NCBI RefSeq assembly: GCF_010729895.1
Contig: NZ_AP022612.1
Coordinates: 5,580,001-5,644,000, forward strand
DNA length: 64,000 bases
DNA from: Mycolicibacterium confluentis
GTDB lineage: Bacteria > Actinomycetota > Actinomycetes > Mycobacteriales > Mycobacteriaceae
Reading direction: 5' to 3'
Below the pieces are notes generated by a model, which ran no database searches, was not told the origin of the DNA, and was given only the letters and a program-made list of their open reading frames with translations. Positions 30,102 through 41,200 of the stretch are shown in pieces; positions within the stretch are counted from its first letter, which is position 1, and each line of letters opens with the position of its first letter. Made by a program: the position numbers and the translations under genes.

Positions 30102-31517
30102 ATGCCCACTGCCACCGTCGTGGGCAGCGGTCCCAACGGACTGTCCGCGGCCATCGCTCTGGCGCGGGCGGGCCTTCAGGTCACGGTGCTCGAAGCCGCC
30201 GACGAGGTCGGTGGCGGCCTGCGTTCGCACGAGACGATCCTGCCTGGACTGCTGCAGGACGACTGTGCGGCCTTCCACCCGATGGCCGTCGGGTCGAAGT
30301 TCCTGGCCGAGTTGAACCTCGAAGACCATGGCCTGCAGTGGTGCTGGCCCGACATCGACTGCGCGCATCCCCTCGACGACGGCGAGGCGGGCCTGCTGTA
30401 CCGCAGCGTCGAGCACACCGCCGACGGACTCGGCGCCGACGGGCGGCGCTGGCGGGCCCTCTTCGCGGGTCCGTCGGCGGGCTTCGATGTGCTGGCCGAC
30501 GACATCATGGGCCCGTTGCTGAGACTGCCGAGCCATCCGTTGACGCTGGCCCGGTTCGGGGCACCCACGGTGCTGCCGGCGTCCGTGTTCGCCCGGGTGT
30601 TCCGCACCACGAAGGCTCGGGCCCTGTTCGGAGGCGTTGCCGCTCACACCTTTCAACCCCTGCACCGGCCGCTGACGTCGGCGATCGGCCTGGGCATCCT
30701 CACCGCGGGACACCGCTACGGGTGGCCGGTCGCGGCGGGCGGCACGCGGTCGATCGCGCGAGCACTGGTCGCGGTTCTGACCGAGTTCGGCGGCGCGATC
30801 GAGACCGGGGTGCGGGTGACGTCGGCCCGCGACCTGCCGCCGTCCGACGTCACGATGTTCGACCTGGCACCTCCCGCGGTCGCCGACATCCTTGGCGGCC
30901 GTCTGCCGGGACGTGTGGCGCGCGCGTTTCGCCGATTCCGCTTCGGGCCCGGCGCGTTCAAGGTGGATTTCGCGGTCGAAGGCGGAGTGCCCTGGACCAA
31001 TCCGGGGACTCGCCGAGCGGGCACCGTGCATCTCGGCGGCGACTTCGACGAGGTCGCGGAGACCGAACGGGACATCAGCGCCGGCCGCATGCCGGACCGC
31101 CCCTTCGTCCTGGTGGGCCAGCAGTATCTGGCCGATCCGCAACGTTCCGCGGGTGATGTGCATCCACTGTGGACGTATGCCCATGTGCCCAACGGGTATT
31201 CCGGGGATGCGACCGAGGCGATCATCGCCCAGATCGAACGCTTCGCGCCCGGAGTGCGGGACCGGATCGTCGGGCAGGCCGTCCGGTCGACGACGGAGAT
31301 GTCGGTCTACAACCCCAACTACGTTGGCGGCGACATCAACACCGGCGCCAAGGATCTTCGCCATTTGGCGTTCGGCCCGCGAACCACGTTGTCGCCGTAC
31401 GCCTTAGGCGTGCCGGGCATGTACATCTGTTCGGCGGCCACCCCGCCGGGGCCGGGAGCGCACGGCATGTGCGGGGCCAACGCCGCGGCCTACGCGCTCA
31501 AGCACCTGCAGCACTGA
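30102..31517 (+). CDS. FAD-dependent oxidoreductase of the phytoene desaturase (CrtI) type
   Basis: About 471 residues from ATG 30102; a GTG at 30093, overlapping the previous gene, is also in frame. The N-terminus is a dinucleotide-binding beta-alpha-beta unit (TVVGSGPNGLSAAIALA, then VTVLEAADEVGGGLRS). The C-terminus carries the CrtI-like FAD motif (VPGMYICSAATPPGPGAHG, then CGANAAAYALKHL). Members desaturate or isomerise carotenoids, retinoids or related hydrophobic chains. No phytoene synthase or other crt gene is adjacent, so a carotenoid role is not supported. The coupling to the DUF3556 membrane protein suggests a membrane-borne substrate. Confidence 0.85.
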   Translation: MPTATVVGSGPNGLSAAIALARAGLQVTVLEAADEVGGGLRSHETILPGLLQDDCAAFHPMAVGSKFLAELNLEDHGLQWCWPDIDCAHPLDDGEAGLLYRSVEHTADGLGADGRRWRALFAGPSAGFDVLADDIMGPLLRLPSHPLTLARFGAPTVLPASVFARVFRTTKARALFGGVAAHTFQPLHRPLTSAIGLGILTAGHRYGWPVAAGGTRSIARALVAVLTEFGGAIETGVRVTSARDLPPSDVTMFDLAPPAVADILGGRLPGRVARAFRRFRFGPGAFKVDFAVEGGVPWTNPGTRRAGTVHLGGDFDEVAETERDISAGRMPDRPFVLVGQQYLADPQRSAGDVHPLWTYAHVPNGYSGDATEAIIAQIERFAPGVRDRIVGQAVRSTTEMSVYNPNYVGGDINTGAKDLRHLAFGPRTTLSPYALGVPGMYICSAATPPGPGAHGMCGANAAAYALKHLQH

Positions 31518-31583
31518 GCGCCCGCACCCTTTCCCGCGAGCGCCCCCACCCTTTCCCGCGAGCGCCCCCACCCTTTCCCGCGA
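31518..31583. repeat. Three tandem 22-bp units
   Basis: Units of 22 bp (31518-31539, 31540-31561, 31562-31583) begin immediately after the stop of the oxidoreductase gene. Units two and three are identical and unit one differs by one base. Each ends in CCCGCGA, the sequence that also leads into the adjoining palindrome. Confidence 0.9.
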
Positions 31584-31636
31584 GCGTGCGGGTCTGTACG
31601 CAACACGCCGAGGTGCGGCGTACAAACCCGCACGCT
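31583..31636. repeat. Dispersed palindromic element, copy 1 (possible bidirectional terminator)
   Basis: 19-nt arms at 31583-31601 and 31618-31636 match at 18 of 19 positions and enclose a 16-nt loop. It lies between the convergent oxidoreductase gene and embB. A second copy with the same loop length and the same TCTGTACGC/GCGTACAAACCCGCACG core is at 49474-49523. Confidence 0.85.
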
Positions 31637-31657
31637 GAGCAGCTCAGAAACGGACGG

Positions 31658-34600
31658 TCACGGCTTGATCCGGATGTGCCCGGACTTCCACAGCCCCGAA
31701 CGCGTGGCCTCACCGAGGTCGATCTCCGCGGGCGTCGCGTCGACGATGGTGTCGAACCTGCGCAGCGAGCCCCAGTCCTGACCCCAGTCGCGAGACAGGT
31801 AGGTCGCCATGACATGGGCCCGCAGCAGCAGGTCGCTGACGCCCAGCAGGCCGCCGTTCATGCCGTCCTGCCAGGTGTCGGTGCTCTGCAGCTTGGCGAG
31901 GTAGTCCGGGCTGATCCGGAAGCGCGGAACCTCGGTGACACCGTTGGCGTGCAGCATCGGCTGCTGGCACGGGAACACCAGTCCCACAGCCCAGTCCATC
32001 ATCACGGGCTGGTCCGATCCGACGTACTCCTGCACCGAACGCAGTTCGGGCACGCGCGGCGGGGTCACCGCGACCCAGTCGCCCTTGCTCAGCGAACCGT
32101 CGTCGGCGACCACGCGGACGAAGGTCGCGTCGGCCGGGATCTGGCTGCGCGGGTAGCGCAGATTGCGCCACGACGGCGTCGGACCGACGTCGTACGGCGT
32201 CAGCCGGCCGGCGGGAACGGGTTGCCCGTCCGGTCCGGTGCGGCCGTACTCCAACTCCACCGCCTGGGCCTCGGTGCGGGCCTTGGCGACGCTGTTGCCG
32301 GTGATGGTGCCCGCGGCGGTCACCACCACCAGGGGATGGGCGTCGTCGGGCGGCGGAAGCTCGTACCAGGCCGAGGTCAGCGTGCTCGGCTGCTGCGGGC
32401 CCTCGGTGTAGCTGCCGGCCACCGGCACCCGGCGCGGATCCAGCCCGTAGGGCAGCGGCACCGTGGAGCCGTTGACGCCCGGGCGGCTGAGCTTGACCGG
32501 TTGATCCCAGTCGTAGTCGCTGCCCGGCTTCGGATTGTTCAACCGGATCGACTCGGCGACGATGTGCTCAGGAACTCCGTTGGGCGAGAAGCCCACCGGC
32601 TCTTCGCCGCCCAACGCTCCGAGCGGCCCGAACCCGGTGCCGAGCGGGGTCAGGAAACCGTCGTTGGGGTCGGGTTCCACCAGCACGTCGTCGGCCATCC
32701 CGCAGCCGCCGTTGAATGCGCGCAGGTTGGCCCAGGCGTTCGAGTAGGTGGGGTACTGCCGGATCGCGCCGATGCCCATCGAGGCGATGAACGCCAGCAC
32801 CATGAAGCCGGCCGCGATCGGGATCGGAGCGGTGGTCAGCGCCCGGGTGATCTTTCCATTGCCTCGATCGCGCGGTGCGAAGTGCAGCCATGCCGCGTAC
32901 ACCGCGAACACCACGAACAGCGCGAAGAACAGTGTGCTGACCGTGATCCCGCCGATGGCCGGGACGTCGTTGTTGAACGGGACGCCGAAGGTCGAGACGT
33001 ACCACCAACCGTTGGTCGACGCCCAGCACAGCGCCATGACGAACGACAGCGCGGCCAGGAACGCCACCCGGTTGCGGGCCCATCGCAGCACCGCCGGCGA
33101 GACCAGGACGGTCGCCAGCGCCGCCACGGCCGCACCCACAGCCGCGAACAGGCCCATGTGGTGCACCCACTTGGTGGGGGTGAACATCAGGAAGAAGATG
33201 GTCGCGAAGATGATTCCCATCAGTCGCCAGACCGGCCCGCGGGCCACACCGGGAACCCGCTTGCGGCGCAGCATGATGAACATCGCGGTGAACAGCGACA
33301 GTGCGGTGATCATGAAGCCGAACCGCCGCGACACCGAACCGTCGACCGTCTGCAGGATCAGGTAGTAGTAGCGCAGGTTCTCGGTGTACCACTCCTGGCT
33401 GGGACCGATCGCGGTGCGAATCCTGGTGGCCTCCAACACCGTTGCCAGTGTCTGGTCGGCGAAGACGATGGTCAGCACCACGGTTCCGGCCGCCAGCAGC
33501 GGCAGCAGCAGCGGCCAGATGCCCACAACTCGGCGACGGCGCATGAGGATGCGCAGGATGGGACGGCCCGCGGCCACCAGCGCCGCGACCGCGATCAGAC
33601 CCGTCGGCTGGATGCCCAGGGTGAACGCCGCGGTGATGATGCCCAGCGCCGCCGGGGTGAGCCGGCCCGAACTGATCGCCCGCTCGATCAGCACGTAGGT
33701 GATCAGGGCACCGGTCGCGATCTGGCCTTCGGGCCGCAGACCGTTGTTGAACGGCATCCACGCGGCCAGCAGCACCAGCCCGGCCGTCCACAGCGCAGGC
33801 CGGCTGGCCACCACGGCGGGCCCCAACCGGGGCAGCACCTCGCGGGACAGCAGCAGCCAGCAGATCAGCGAGCACACCAGGTCGGGCAGCCGGATGAAGA
33901 TGCTGGCGTCGCTGACGTGGGTCATGAGCGCCAGCAGGTTGTAGTACCAGCCGAAGGGGTCCTCCGGGCTGCCGAACCAACGGAAGTAGTTCGACATGTA
34001 GCCCGCATGGTCGGCGACCCGGGCCATACCCAGGATGTAGCCGTCGTCCGACGAGTTGGCTCCGCCGATGTACCAGACCAGGAACGCGCTGATCACCGTC
34101 GCGTCGACCAGGGTGAAGGTCCGCCAGCGGGTGGGGATCAGCCGTTGCATGCGGCGCCCGTCGAGGCGGTCCAACCGCCACAGTGCCAGCAGCGCGATCA
34201 CGGTCGCGGTGATCGCCAGCAGGATCGCGGCGAGCTTGAGCGGTGTCGGCGCGGTGGAGAAGCGGGTGTCGATGTCGGCCGAGAACGAGATGCCCTCCGC
34301 GGCCGGTCCGGTCAGGTCAGTGAACACCCCGACGATCGCGGGACGCAGGTTCGGATCGGGGAACCCGGACTTCTGCTCGCTGCCGTCGGCCTTCTTCAGG
34401 CCCACGAACGTCGCGTAGGTGCCCTCCTCCGACGACGTGATCTCGATGCGTTGGCACTCCGGCGACAGCACCCGGGACCGGGGCACGCTGGCGATCACGA
34501 CGTTGCGGTCGGTGACGTCCACGCGCTGGGCGGTCGCGCTGACCAGTAGTGCGTTGAGCGCGGCCTGCTTGCCCTTCGCGGGTGCGGTGCCCAGGACCAG

Positions 34601-34870
34601 TCCGCCCGAGGGCGGCAGATCGCCGATCACCTGGCACGGGATCGTGGCCGTCAGGGTCACCGGCGCCTGCGAGATCAGGGGTGCGGTGACGTTGCTGAAC
34701 TGCCCGCCCTGGGGCCAGTTCAGCGTCGCGGTGGTCTGCACCACCGGCAGCAGGGGCGTGGCCACGGACAGGACGAAGCCGATCAGGCCGGCGACGATCG
34801 CGACCCAACGGGCCACGGTGACGTCGCGGGACGCATCGCGCGCGGCGGGCGCGGTCGTGACGGCGGTCAT
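31658..34870 (-). CDS. embB: Arabinosyltransferase EmbB
   Basis: 1070 residues from the ATG at 34870, chosen over an in-frame upstream start because it forms an ATGA overlap with the embA stop. EmbB is a GT-C (GT53) enzyme that, with EmbA, adds arabinose from DPA to make the branched ends of arabinogalactan. It has many membrane helices followed by a soluble carbohydrate-binding C-terminal region. The catalytic motif [20 protein letters not shown] contains Asp275 and Asp276 by my count. The next residues ILGM (279-282) equal the wild-type ethambutol-determining motif ending in Met306 of M. tuberculosis. The C-terminus SGHIRIKP is typical. Confidence 0.97.
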   Translation of the reverse strand: MTAVTTAPAARDASRDVTVARWVAIVAGLIGFVLSVATPLLPVVQTTATLNWPQGGQFSNVTAPLISQAPVTLTATIPCQVIGDLPPSGGLVLGTAPAKGKQAALNALLVSATAQRVDVTDRNVVIASVPRSRVLSPECQRIEITSSEEGTYATFVGLKKADGSEQKSGFPDPNLRPAIVGVFTDLTGPAAEGISFSADIDTRFSTAPTPLKLAAILLAITATVIALLALWRLDRLDGRRMQRLIPTRWRTFTLVDATVISAFLVWYIGGANSSDDGYILGMARVADHAGYMSNYFRWFGSPEDPFGWYYNLLALMTHVSDASIFIRLPDLVCSLICWLLLSREVLPRLGPAVVASRPALWTAGLVLLAAWMPFNNGLRPEGQIATGALITYVLIERAISSGRLTPAALGIITAAFTLGIQPTGLIAVAALVAAGRPILRILMRRRRVVGIWPLLLPLLAAGTVVLTIVFADQTLATVLEATRIRTAIGPSQEWYTENLRYYYLILQTVDGSVSRRFGFMITALSLFTAMFIMLRRKRVPGVARGPVWRLMGIIFATIFFLMFTPTKWVHHMGLFAAVGAAVAALATVLVSPAVLRWARNRVAFLAALSFVMALCWASTNGWWYVSTFGVPFNNDVPAIGGITVSTLFFALFVVFAVYAAWLHFAPRDRGNGKITRALTTAPIPIAAGFMVLAFIASMGIGAIRQYPTYSNAWANLRAFNGGCGMADDVLVEPDPNDGFLTPLGTGFGPLGALGGEEPVGFSPNGVPEHIVAESIRLNNPKPGSDYDWDQPVKLSRPGVNGSTVPLPYGLDPRRVPVAGSYTEGPQQPSTLTSAWYELPPPDDAHPLVVVTAAGTITGNSVAKARTEAQAVELEYGRTGPDGQPVPAGRLTPYDVGPTPSWRNLRYPRSQIPADATFVRVVADDGSLSKGDWVAVTPPRVPELRSVQEYVGSDQPVMMDWAVGLVFPCQQPMLHANGVTEVPRFRISPDYLAKLQSTDTWQDGMNGGLLGVSDLLLRAHVMATYLSRDWGQDWGSLRRFDTIVDATPAEIDLGEATRSGLWKSGHIRIKP

Positions 34871-37800
34871 GGCAGGGCCCTGATCGGACCGGTGCGGTAC
34901 CACCCGAACACGCGCTCGATGCCGGTGTCGATCACGGCGTTCGGCGCCTGCTCGGCGGGAACCACGCGGATGAACCGTTCAATCGAACCCCAGTCGCGAT
35001 ACCAGTCGTCGCGCAGATAGGACGGCACGGATGACGTGGTCAGCAGCGCCTGGATGAACAGGAAGGGGCCGCCGTCCTGGGCGGACTGCCACTGGTTGGA
35101 CGACACGACCACCTGCTTGAAGTTGGGCAAGATCCGGTACTCCGGCAGTTCGGCGACTCCGAGGTGCTCGGAGAACGGACGCTGACAGGGGAAGTTGGCC
35201 GCCGTGGCGATGTCCATCAGCACCGGGGTCTGCGAACCCAGGAACTCACTGGCGGTCTGCAGCACCGGCACGCGCGGCGGCGTGAACGCGAACCACTGAT
35301 CTTCGGACAGGTTGGGATCGTCGGCGACCACGCGCACCACGTTGGCCTCCGGCGGCGCCCAGGCGAGCGGGAAGCGCAGGTTGCGCCAGGCCTTCTGGGG
35401 GATGACGTCGATGGGTTGGCTCTCGGACAGCGCGGTGAAGCTGCCGTCGGGGTTGCGCACACCCCACTGCACCTTGAGCGACTGCCCGTAGTTGAACGCG
35501 TGCTCTTCGTCGTAGGACCAGATGGCGCCCGCGGCGGCCATCGTGACCAGGGGTCGTTCCGGCGTGCGGGCGGGCAGTTCGTACCAGGCCGAGGTGGCCT
35601 TGGCGGCGACGGTGTTCTCGCCGTAGCTGCCCATCACAGGGGTGCGCTGCGGGTCGAGGCCGAACGGCAGGAACACCCGGGAGCCGTTGACGCCTTCCGG
35701 TCCGTAGCCGCCGCCGGTGCCTGCCGCGTAGCCGACGCCGATGTTCGGCTTGTCCGGCGCGCCGTCGGAGTTCACCGTGCCGGGGTTGCCGACGACCGGT
35801 TCGGCCGGTTCCAGCGTGTCGTTGACGCCGTTGGGGGTGAATCCGACGGGGTCCTCGCCGCCGAGCGGACCGTACTCGCCGAACTTCTGGCCCGGGACCG
35901 GCGTGAGGAGGCCCGCGTTGGTGTCGGCTTCGACCAGGACGTCGTCGGCCATGGCGCAGCTGTTGGCGTTCGTCAGCGCTGAGATGTTGGCCTTGGCGGT
36001 GGTGTAGACGGGGTAGCGCTGGACGAAGCCCTTGGCCATCGAACCGACCTCGAGCACGACCATGATGACGGCCACCACGAGCAGCGGGGTCGAGGCCAGC
36101 ACGCGGTTGCGGCGGGTGTTCTTGACCTCGGTTTCGCCCGCGTAGTCGATCCGGAAGTGCAGCCACGCGGCCAGCAGGCCCGTGACGATCGCGAGCATCA
36201 GGAACATCGTCGTGACGGGCTGCCCGGCCAGGACGGGCTGCTTGTCGAACCACGGCACGCCGTAGTTGCCGGTGTAGAACCAGCCGTTGATACCCGAGGT
36301 GGCCCACGCCAGCACGAACAGCAGCGCGGTCACGTACAGCGCCAGGTTGCGTCGGCTGTGCAGGCCGACGCGGGCGAACGCGAACGCCGTGACGGCGCCC
36401 AGCGCACCGGCCAACCCGGCGAACGCGCCGAACTGGATCGCCCACTTGGTGGGCGTGAAGGTCAGCAGCAGCAGGCCGACCGCGGTGCTGCCGATCAGCC
36501 GCCACACCGGCCCGTTGGCCGCACCCGGCACCCCGCCGCGTCGCAGCAGCACCGTCAGCATGCCGAACAGGCACAGCAGCAGAATCAGGACCGCGAAGCG
36601 CCGGGTCATCGAACCGTCGACGCTCTCCTCGACGGTCAGGAAGTAGTACCGCAGGAAGTCCTGGTACCAGGCGATGGTCGGGCCGACGACGTACTTGATG
36701 CGGGCCGACTCTGCGACGGTCGCCAGGGTCTGGTCGCGGAAGATCACAACGAAGATCAGAGACAAGGCCGCGACCAGCGGCGCAAGCTGGGCCAGCAGGC
36801 CGTCGACGGGCCGGCGGGCACCGATGATGCGGGCCACCGCCCGCGCCCCGACCAGCAGCGGGGCCACCGCGATCAGACCCTGCGGCGCAAGTGTCACGCT
36901 GAACACCGCGACGATGATCGCGACGGCCGCAGGCCAGAGCCGGCGCGTGCCAATGGCGTTCTCGACCAGGGCCCAGGTGGCCAGCGCGCCGAACGCGATC
37001 AGCGGTTCGGGCCGCAGGCCGTTGTTGAACGGCAGCCACGCCGCGAGGAAGACCGCGCCGGCGGTCCACATGGTGACGCGGTTGACGGCCAGCGCCCGAC
37101 CCAGGCGGGGCAGAGCCCAGCGGGACAGGATCAGCCAGGTCGCGATGCCGGCCAGGGTGGCGGGCAGGCGCAGCCACACGCCGTGCGTGCTGATGGCCGC
37201 GAGTTGGGCCAGCACCGACTGGTACCAGTCGAACGGGGCCTCGGTGGCGCCGAAGTAGCGGAAGTAGTTGGCGCTGTAGCCGGCCTCGTCGGAGATCCGC
37301 GCGATGGTCGTGTTGTAGCCGTCGTCCGATGACGTCGCGCCGATCAGGTGCCACAGCAGCAGCGTGCCGATCACGCCGACGTCGGCGAGCCAGGTGGCCA
37401 CGCCGACGCGCACGAAGCGTCGCCACGCGTGGACGACGCGGCGTCCGGAGCGGCGGTCCAGCAGCGCCAGCGCGACGATCGAGCCGATCACGCACACCAC
37501 GCCCAGCACCATCGCGAGCAGCTTGACGGTCGTGGGTGAGCTGATGAAGCGGGTGTCGATGTCGACGCGGGCGCTCAGGCCCGGCTCCGCGGGCACCTTC
37601 AGGTCACTGAACAGGCCGGCGACCTGGGGCTTCTTCTCGATCGGCAGGGTGCCGACGGCCCCCGGGATGCCGACGAAGTCCGCGCCGACCCCGCCCAGGT
37701 TGGCCCAGATGTGCAGCGCGCTGCAGGCCCCGGAGTCCACCTGCTCACGCGGTGCGGCGACGGCCACGGAGTCGCGGAAAGCCACGAACACGGTCTCGGC

Positions 37801-38112
37801 GTTGGCGCGCACGAACAGGCCGTTGCGGCTGGCGTCGATGCCACGGGCGGGGATCGTGGAGAACACGACACCACCGGTCGGCGGCAGGCTCGCCACGGCG
37901 CGGCACGGAATGGAGACGTCGAGGGCCAGGGGCGCGCCGGACACCAGAGGAGCAGTGACATCACTGACGTTGCCGTCGGCGGCGGGGGCCTGCGGCCATG
38001 TGATCGTGGCGGTCGTCTGCTTCACCGGCAGGAGCGGAACCAGTCCGCACAGCAGCACCCCGGCGATGCCCGCGACGACAGCGATCAGGCGGGCGATGCG
38101 GAGGTCTGGCAC
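34867..38112 (-). CDS. embA: Arabinosyltransferase EmbA
   Basis: 1081 residues from a GTG ([18 protein letters not shown]). It is the partner of EmbB in synthesis of the terminal hexa-arabinofuranosyl motif. The [23 protein letters not shown] segment holds the Asp pair. Later blocks ([41 protein letters not shown], WYRDWGS and the C-terminal RTGPIRALP) match M. tuberculosis EmbA. It overlaps embB by 4 bp but lies 182 bp after embC, the only large gap in the operon. Confidence 0.97.
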   Translation of the reverse strand: MPDLRIARLIAVVAGIAGVLLCGLVPLLPVKQTTATITWPQAPAADGNVSDVTAPLVSGAPLALDVSIPCRAVASLPPTGGVVFSTIPARGIDASRNGLFVRANAETVFVAFRDSVAVAAPREQVDSGACSALHIWANLGGVGADFVGIPGAVGTLPIEKKPQVAGLFSDLKVPAEPGLSARVDIDTRFISSPTTVKLLAMVLGVVCVIGSIVALALLDRRSGRRVVHAWRRFVRVGVATWLADVGVIGTLLLWHLIGATSSDDGYNTTIARISDEAGYSANYFRYFGATEAPFDWYQSVLAQLAAISTHGVWLRLPATLAGIATWLILSRWALPRLGRALAVNRVTMWTAGAVFLAAWLPFNNGLRPEPLIAFGALATWALVENAIGTRRLWPAAVAIIVAVFSVTLAPQGLIAVAPLLVGARAVARIIGARRPVDGLLAQLAPLVAALSLIFVVIFRDQTLATVAESARIKYVVGPTIAWYQDFLRYYFLTVEESVDGSMTRRFAVLILLLCLFGMLTVLLRRGGVPGAANGPVWRLIGSTAVGLLLLTFTPTKWAIQFGAFAGLAGALGAVTAFAFARVGLHSRRNLALYVTALLFVLAWATSGINGWFYTGNYGVPWFDKQPVLAGQPVTTMFLMLAIVTGLLAAWLHFRIDYAGETEVKNTRRNRVLASTPLLVVAVIMVVLEVGSMAKGFVQRYPVYTTAKANISALTNANSCAMADDVLVEADTNAGLLTPVPGQKFGEYGPLGGEDPVGFTPNGVNDTLEPAEPVVGNPGTVNSDGAPDKPNIGVGYAAGTGGGYGPEGVNGSRVFLPFGLDPQRTPVMGSYGENTVAAKATSAWYELPARTPERPLVTMAAAGAIWSYDEEHAFNYGQSLKVQWGVRNPDGSFTALSESQPIDVIPQKAWRNLRFPLAWAPPEANVVRVVADDPNLSEDQWFAFTPPRVPVLQTASEFLGSQTPVLMDIATAANFPCQRPFSEHLGVAELPEYRILPNFKQVVVSSNQWQSAQDGGPFLFIQALLTTSSVPSYLRDDWYRDWGSIERFIRVVPAEQAPNAVIDTGIERVFGWYRTGPIRALP

Positions 38113-38229
38113 GAGGGTCGATGGTATGCGACGGGCCTGTGTGGGGTGACGACGCGTGCGGCGCGCCGGGTGGGCTGGGACACGCGCCTCGCACGCTAAG
38201 ACGTCCTTCCCCGACGCCGAAACTGCGGT

Positions 38230-38261
38230 GACTGCGAAATCTGACGGCGATCTTCGCAGTC
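38230..38261 (-). other. Hairpin in the embC-embA spacer
   Basis: Perfect 9-bp arms GACTGCGAA (38230-38238) and TTCGCAGTC (38253-38261) with a 14-nt loop, 33 bp after the embC stop in the direction of transcription. No T-run follows. It could attenuate read-through or be a processing site that sets EmbC above EmbA/EmbB levels (inference). Confidence 0.6.
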
Positions 38262-38294
38262 CCAGCAGTCTCGGCGAGAGGGGTTACGCGAGGG

Positions 38295-41200
38295 TTAGGA
38301 CGGGCGCAGGGGCGCCGGACTCCACAGCCCGCTGCGCACCGCCGACCCGAGGTCGATGTCCGCAGGGGTGGCGCCCGGATAGAACTGCACCAGGCGCTGC
38401 AGCGAACCCCAGTCCCGGAACCAGTCGCCCTTCAGATACGTGGGCACGGACTCGGCGCGGAACAGCAGTTCGGTGATGCCCAGCGGGCCGCCGCCCAGGT
38501 AGTCCATGACGGGCGAGTTGGCCTCGGCGCCGAAGCGGTCGGGCAGGATGCGCCACTTGGGCACCTCGGTGACGCCGTTGCGGTGTCCGAACGGACGCTG
38601 GCACGGGAACGCGAGCCCCACCAGCCAGTCCAGCATCACGGGGTCCTGCGAGCCGACCACGGTCTGCAGCGTCTGCAGTTGCGGGATCCGCGGCGGAGTC
38701 AGGGCGATCCAGTGCTGTGGGGCCAGGTCGTCGTCGGTGGCCGCGATCCGGATCTGGGTGGCGTCGCGCGGAATGGCGGCCAGTGGCGCGCGCAGGTTGC
38801 GCCAGGACGGCGCCCCGCCGACGTCGGCGAAGCCGACCGACCCGCCGGGCTTGTTCTGCTCGGCCTGCTCGTCGGTGGCCCACTGAACCACCACTTCACC
38901 CGGGTCGAAGCGACCGGCGGCGGAGACCACCAGCAGGGGGCCCGCCTCGTCGCGCGGCGGGAGCCGGTACCAGGCCGAGCGCATCACGGCGGGCTGCTGG
39001 ATGCCCGCTCGCCAGCTGCCGAGCACCGGGGTGAGTGCGGGGTCCAGGCCGTAGGGCAGCCGGGCCCGGGATCCGTTGGCCCCGGCGGCCGCCGTCGTCC
39101 CGCCCTCGGTGCCGGGCTCGCTCTCGGTGTCGTCGCCTGCGTCGGTGTTGGCGAAGTTGTCGCTGCCGGGCTGATCGGACACCGCGTCCGGGGAGACGTC
39201 GGACGGAATCCCGTTGGGGGAGAAGCCGACCGAGGCCACCGAGCCCAGCGCTTCGCCGACCGGAACGTCGACGGGGGACAGCAGGCCGACGTTGGGGTCC
39301 TGTTCGACCATCACGTCGTCGGCCAGCCCGCACGTCCTGCCGACCAGCGCGTCGAGGTTGGATCGGCCCACCGACCACGCCGGGTACTGCGCGGTCATTC
39401 CCAGCGTCAGCGACAGCACCTCGAAGATCACCAGCGCCCAGGCCGCAAGGGCCAACGGCGAGTGCAGGATTCGGCCCGCTCGCGTGGGGCGCCACGGTTT
39501 GTCACCGCGCGCGGAGAAGTGGAAGTAGACGGCCAGGATCAGTGTCAGCAGCGAGAGTCCGAGCAGGAACGTCGTGAAGCCGAAGCGCCACTCGGGGAAC
39601 TCGTTGGACCAGGGCACACCGAAGTTGGAGACGTACCACCAGCCGTTGACGCTGGCGAACGACAGCGCCATGACAAACAGCACGACGGCACCGAAGATCG
39701 TGCGGTTGCGCCGCGACTTCATGGCGTAGGCCGTCACCGCCACCGCGGCCAGCGCGCCGAGCGAACCGGCCAGGCCCGCGAACACCCCGAAGTGGTGGGT
39801 CCACTTGGTGGGCGTGAGCATCAGCGCCAGGAACGAGATGATCGTGATGCCGATGATGCGCAGGCTGGGCCCGGCCGCGGTGCCCGGAATGCGGCCCTTG
39901 CGCAGCGACATCGCAATCGAGACGCCGAGCGCCGCCAGCAGTGCCAGCACCGCGAAACGGCGCGCCACCGAACCGTCGGGGGTGGCCAGGAACAGTCGCT
40001 CGTAGCGCGTGTGCTCGTCGAACCAGCTCAGGCTGGGGCCGATCAGCGACTTGAAGGAGCTCGCCTGGATCTCGGCGGCGAACGTCTGGTCGCGGAAGAT
40101 CAGGATCGCGGTGACCGTGACGGCGGCGGCCAGCGGCGCCAGCAGTGGCAGCAGTCCGAACTGGCCGGAACGGCGACGCAGGATGGTCCGCAGCGGCCCG
40201 ATGGCCACCAGCAGCGCGCCGATCGATGCGACGCCGGTGGGGCCGGAGAACAGCGTCAGCGCGCCGAGGATGCAGGCGACGGCGACCGGCAGCAGTCGGC
40301 TCGTGGCGACCGCACGCTCGACCGAGCACCAGGTCAACAGGATGCCGAGGGCAATGATCGGTTCGGGACGCAGTCCGTTGTTCAGGGGCAGCCAGAACGC
40401 CAGGAACATGCCGGCCGCGGTCCAGCAGGCGGCCGTGCTGTGCTTGACCGCCGTGCCCAGGCGTGGGATGACCTCGCGGCTGATGACCCACCAGCAGGCC
40501 AGCGCCATCAGCAGGGTTGGCAGCCGCATCCAGATGCTCGCGGTGGACACGTGCGACCACAGCGCCAGCAGGTCGTAGTACCAGCCGAACGGCGCCTCCG
40601 GCGTGCCGAACCAGCGGTAGTAGTTGGCCATGTAGCCGGCGTCCTCCGACACCCGCGCCATGGTCAGGATGTAGCCGTCGTCGGAGGTGTTGGCGCCGAC
40701 GAAGTGCCACCACACCAGGACCGCGGCCACCAGCGCGTCCAGACCCGACAGCGACCACCAGCGCGACGGGAGGAACCGGCGGTGCCGCATGCCGTCGGCG
40801 GTGTCGAGCACGTGCAGCGCGATCAGCGCGGCCACGGTCATCAGCAGGCCGAGGATCATCACGACGAGCTTGAGCGTGGTCGGGGCGGTGCTGTAGCGGG
40901 AGTCGATCGTGGCCGACAGGCTCAGGCCCGGCGGCGCGGGACCCGTCAGGTCGGTGAAGACGCCGACGATCTGGGGCCGGAAGTCGTAGCCGCCGCGCTC
41001 CCCGGCCAGCGGTGCGTCCGGGTCGTCGGGCGTGGCGTCGATGCCCTGCGCCTCGGTCAGGCCGACGAACTCCGCCGTGATCTTGTCGGCGTGCGCGGTG
41101 AACGTCAACCGCTCGCACTGGGGGCTGAGCACCGCGCTCATGGGCGCGACCACGACCGGGGTGTTGCGCACGACGACGTTGAGGTTGCCGTTGGTGCGCT

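Noticed and set aside
25573..31517. Carotenoid biosynthesis cluster
   Set aside because: Only a CrtI-type oxidoreductase is present; no phytoene synthase, cyclase or GGPP synthase lies in the block.
31518..31636. CRISPR-like array
   Set aside because: The three 22-bp units are contiguous without spacers, and no cas genes are present.
31169..34549. A 1126-codon open frame on the plus strand opposite embB
   Set aside because: It is antisense to embB, has a composition of Arg/Gly/His/Gln expected from reading G+C-rich DNA in the wrong frame, and no recognisable domain. Similar long frames lie opposite embA, embC, pks13, glfT2 and accD4.
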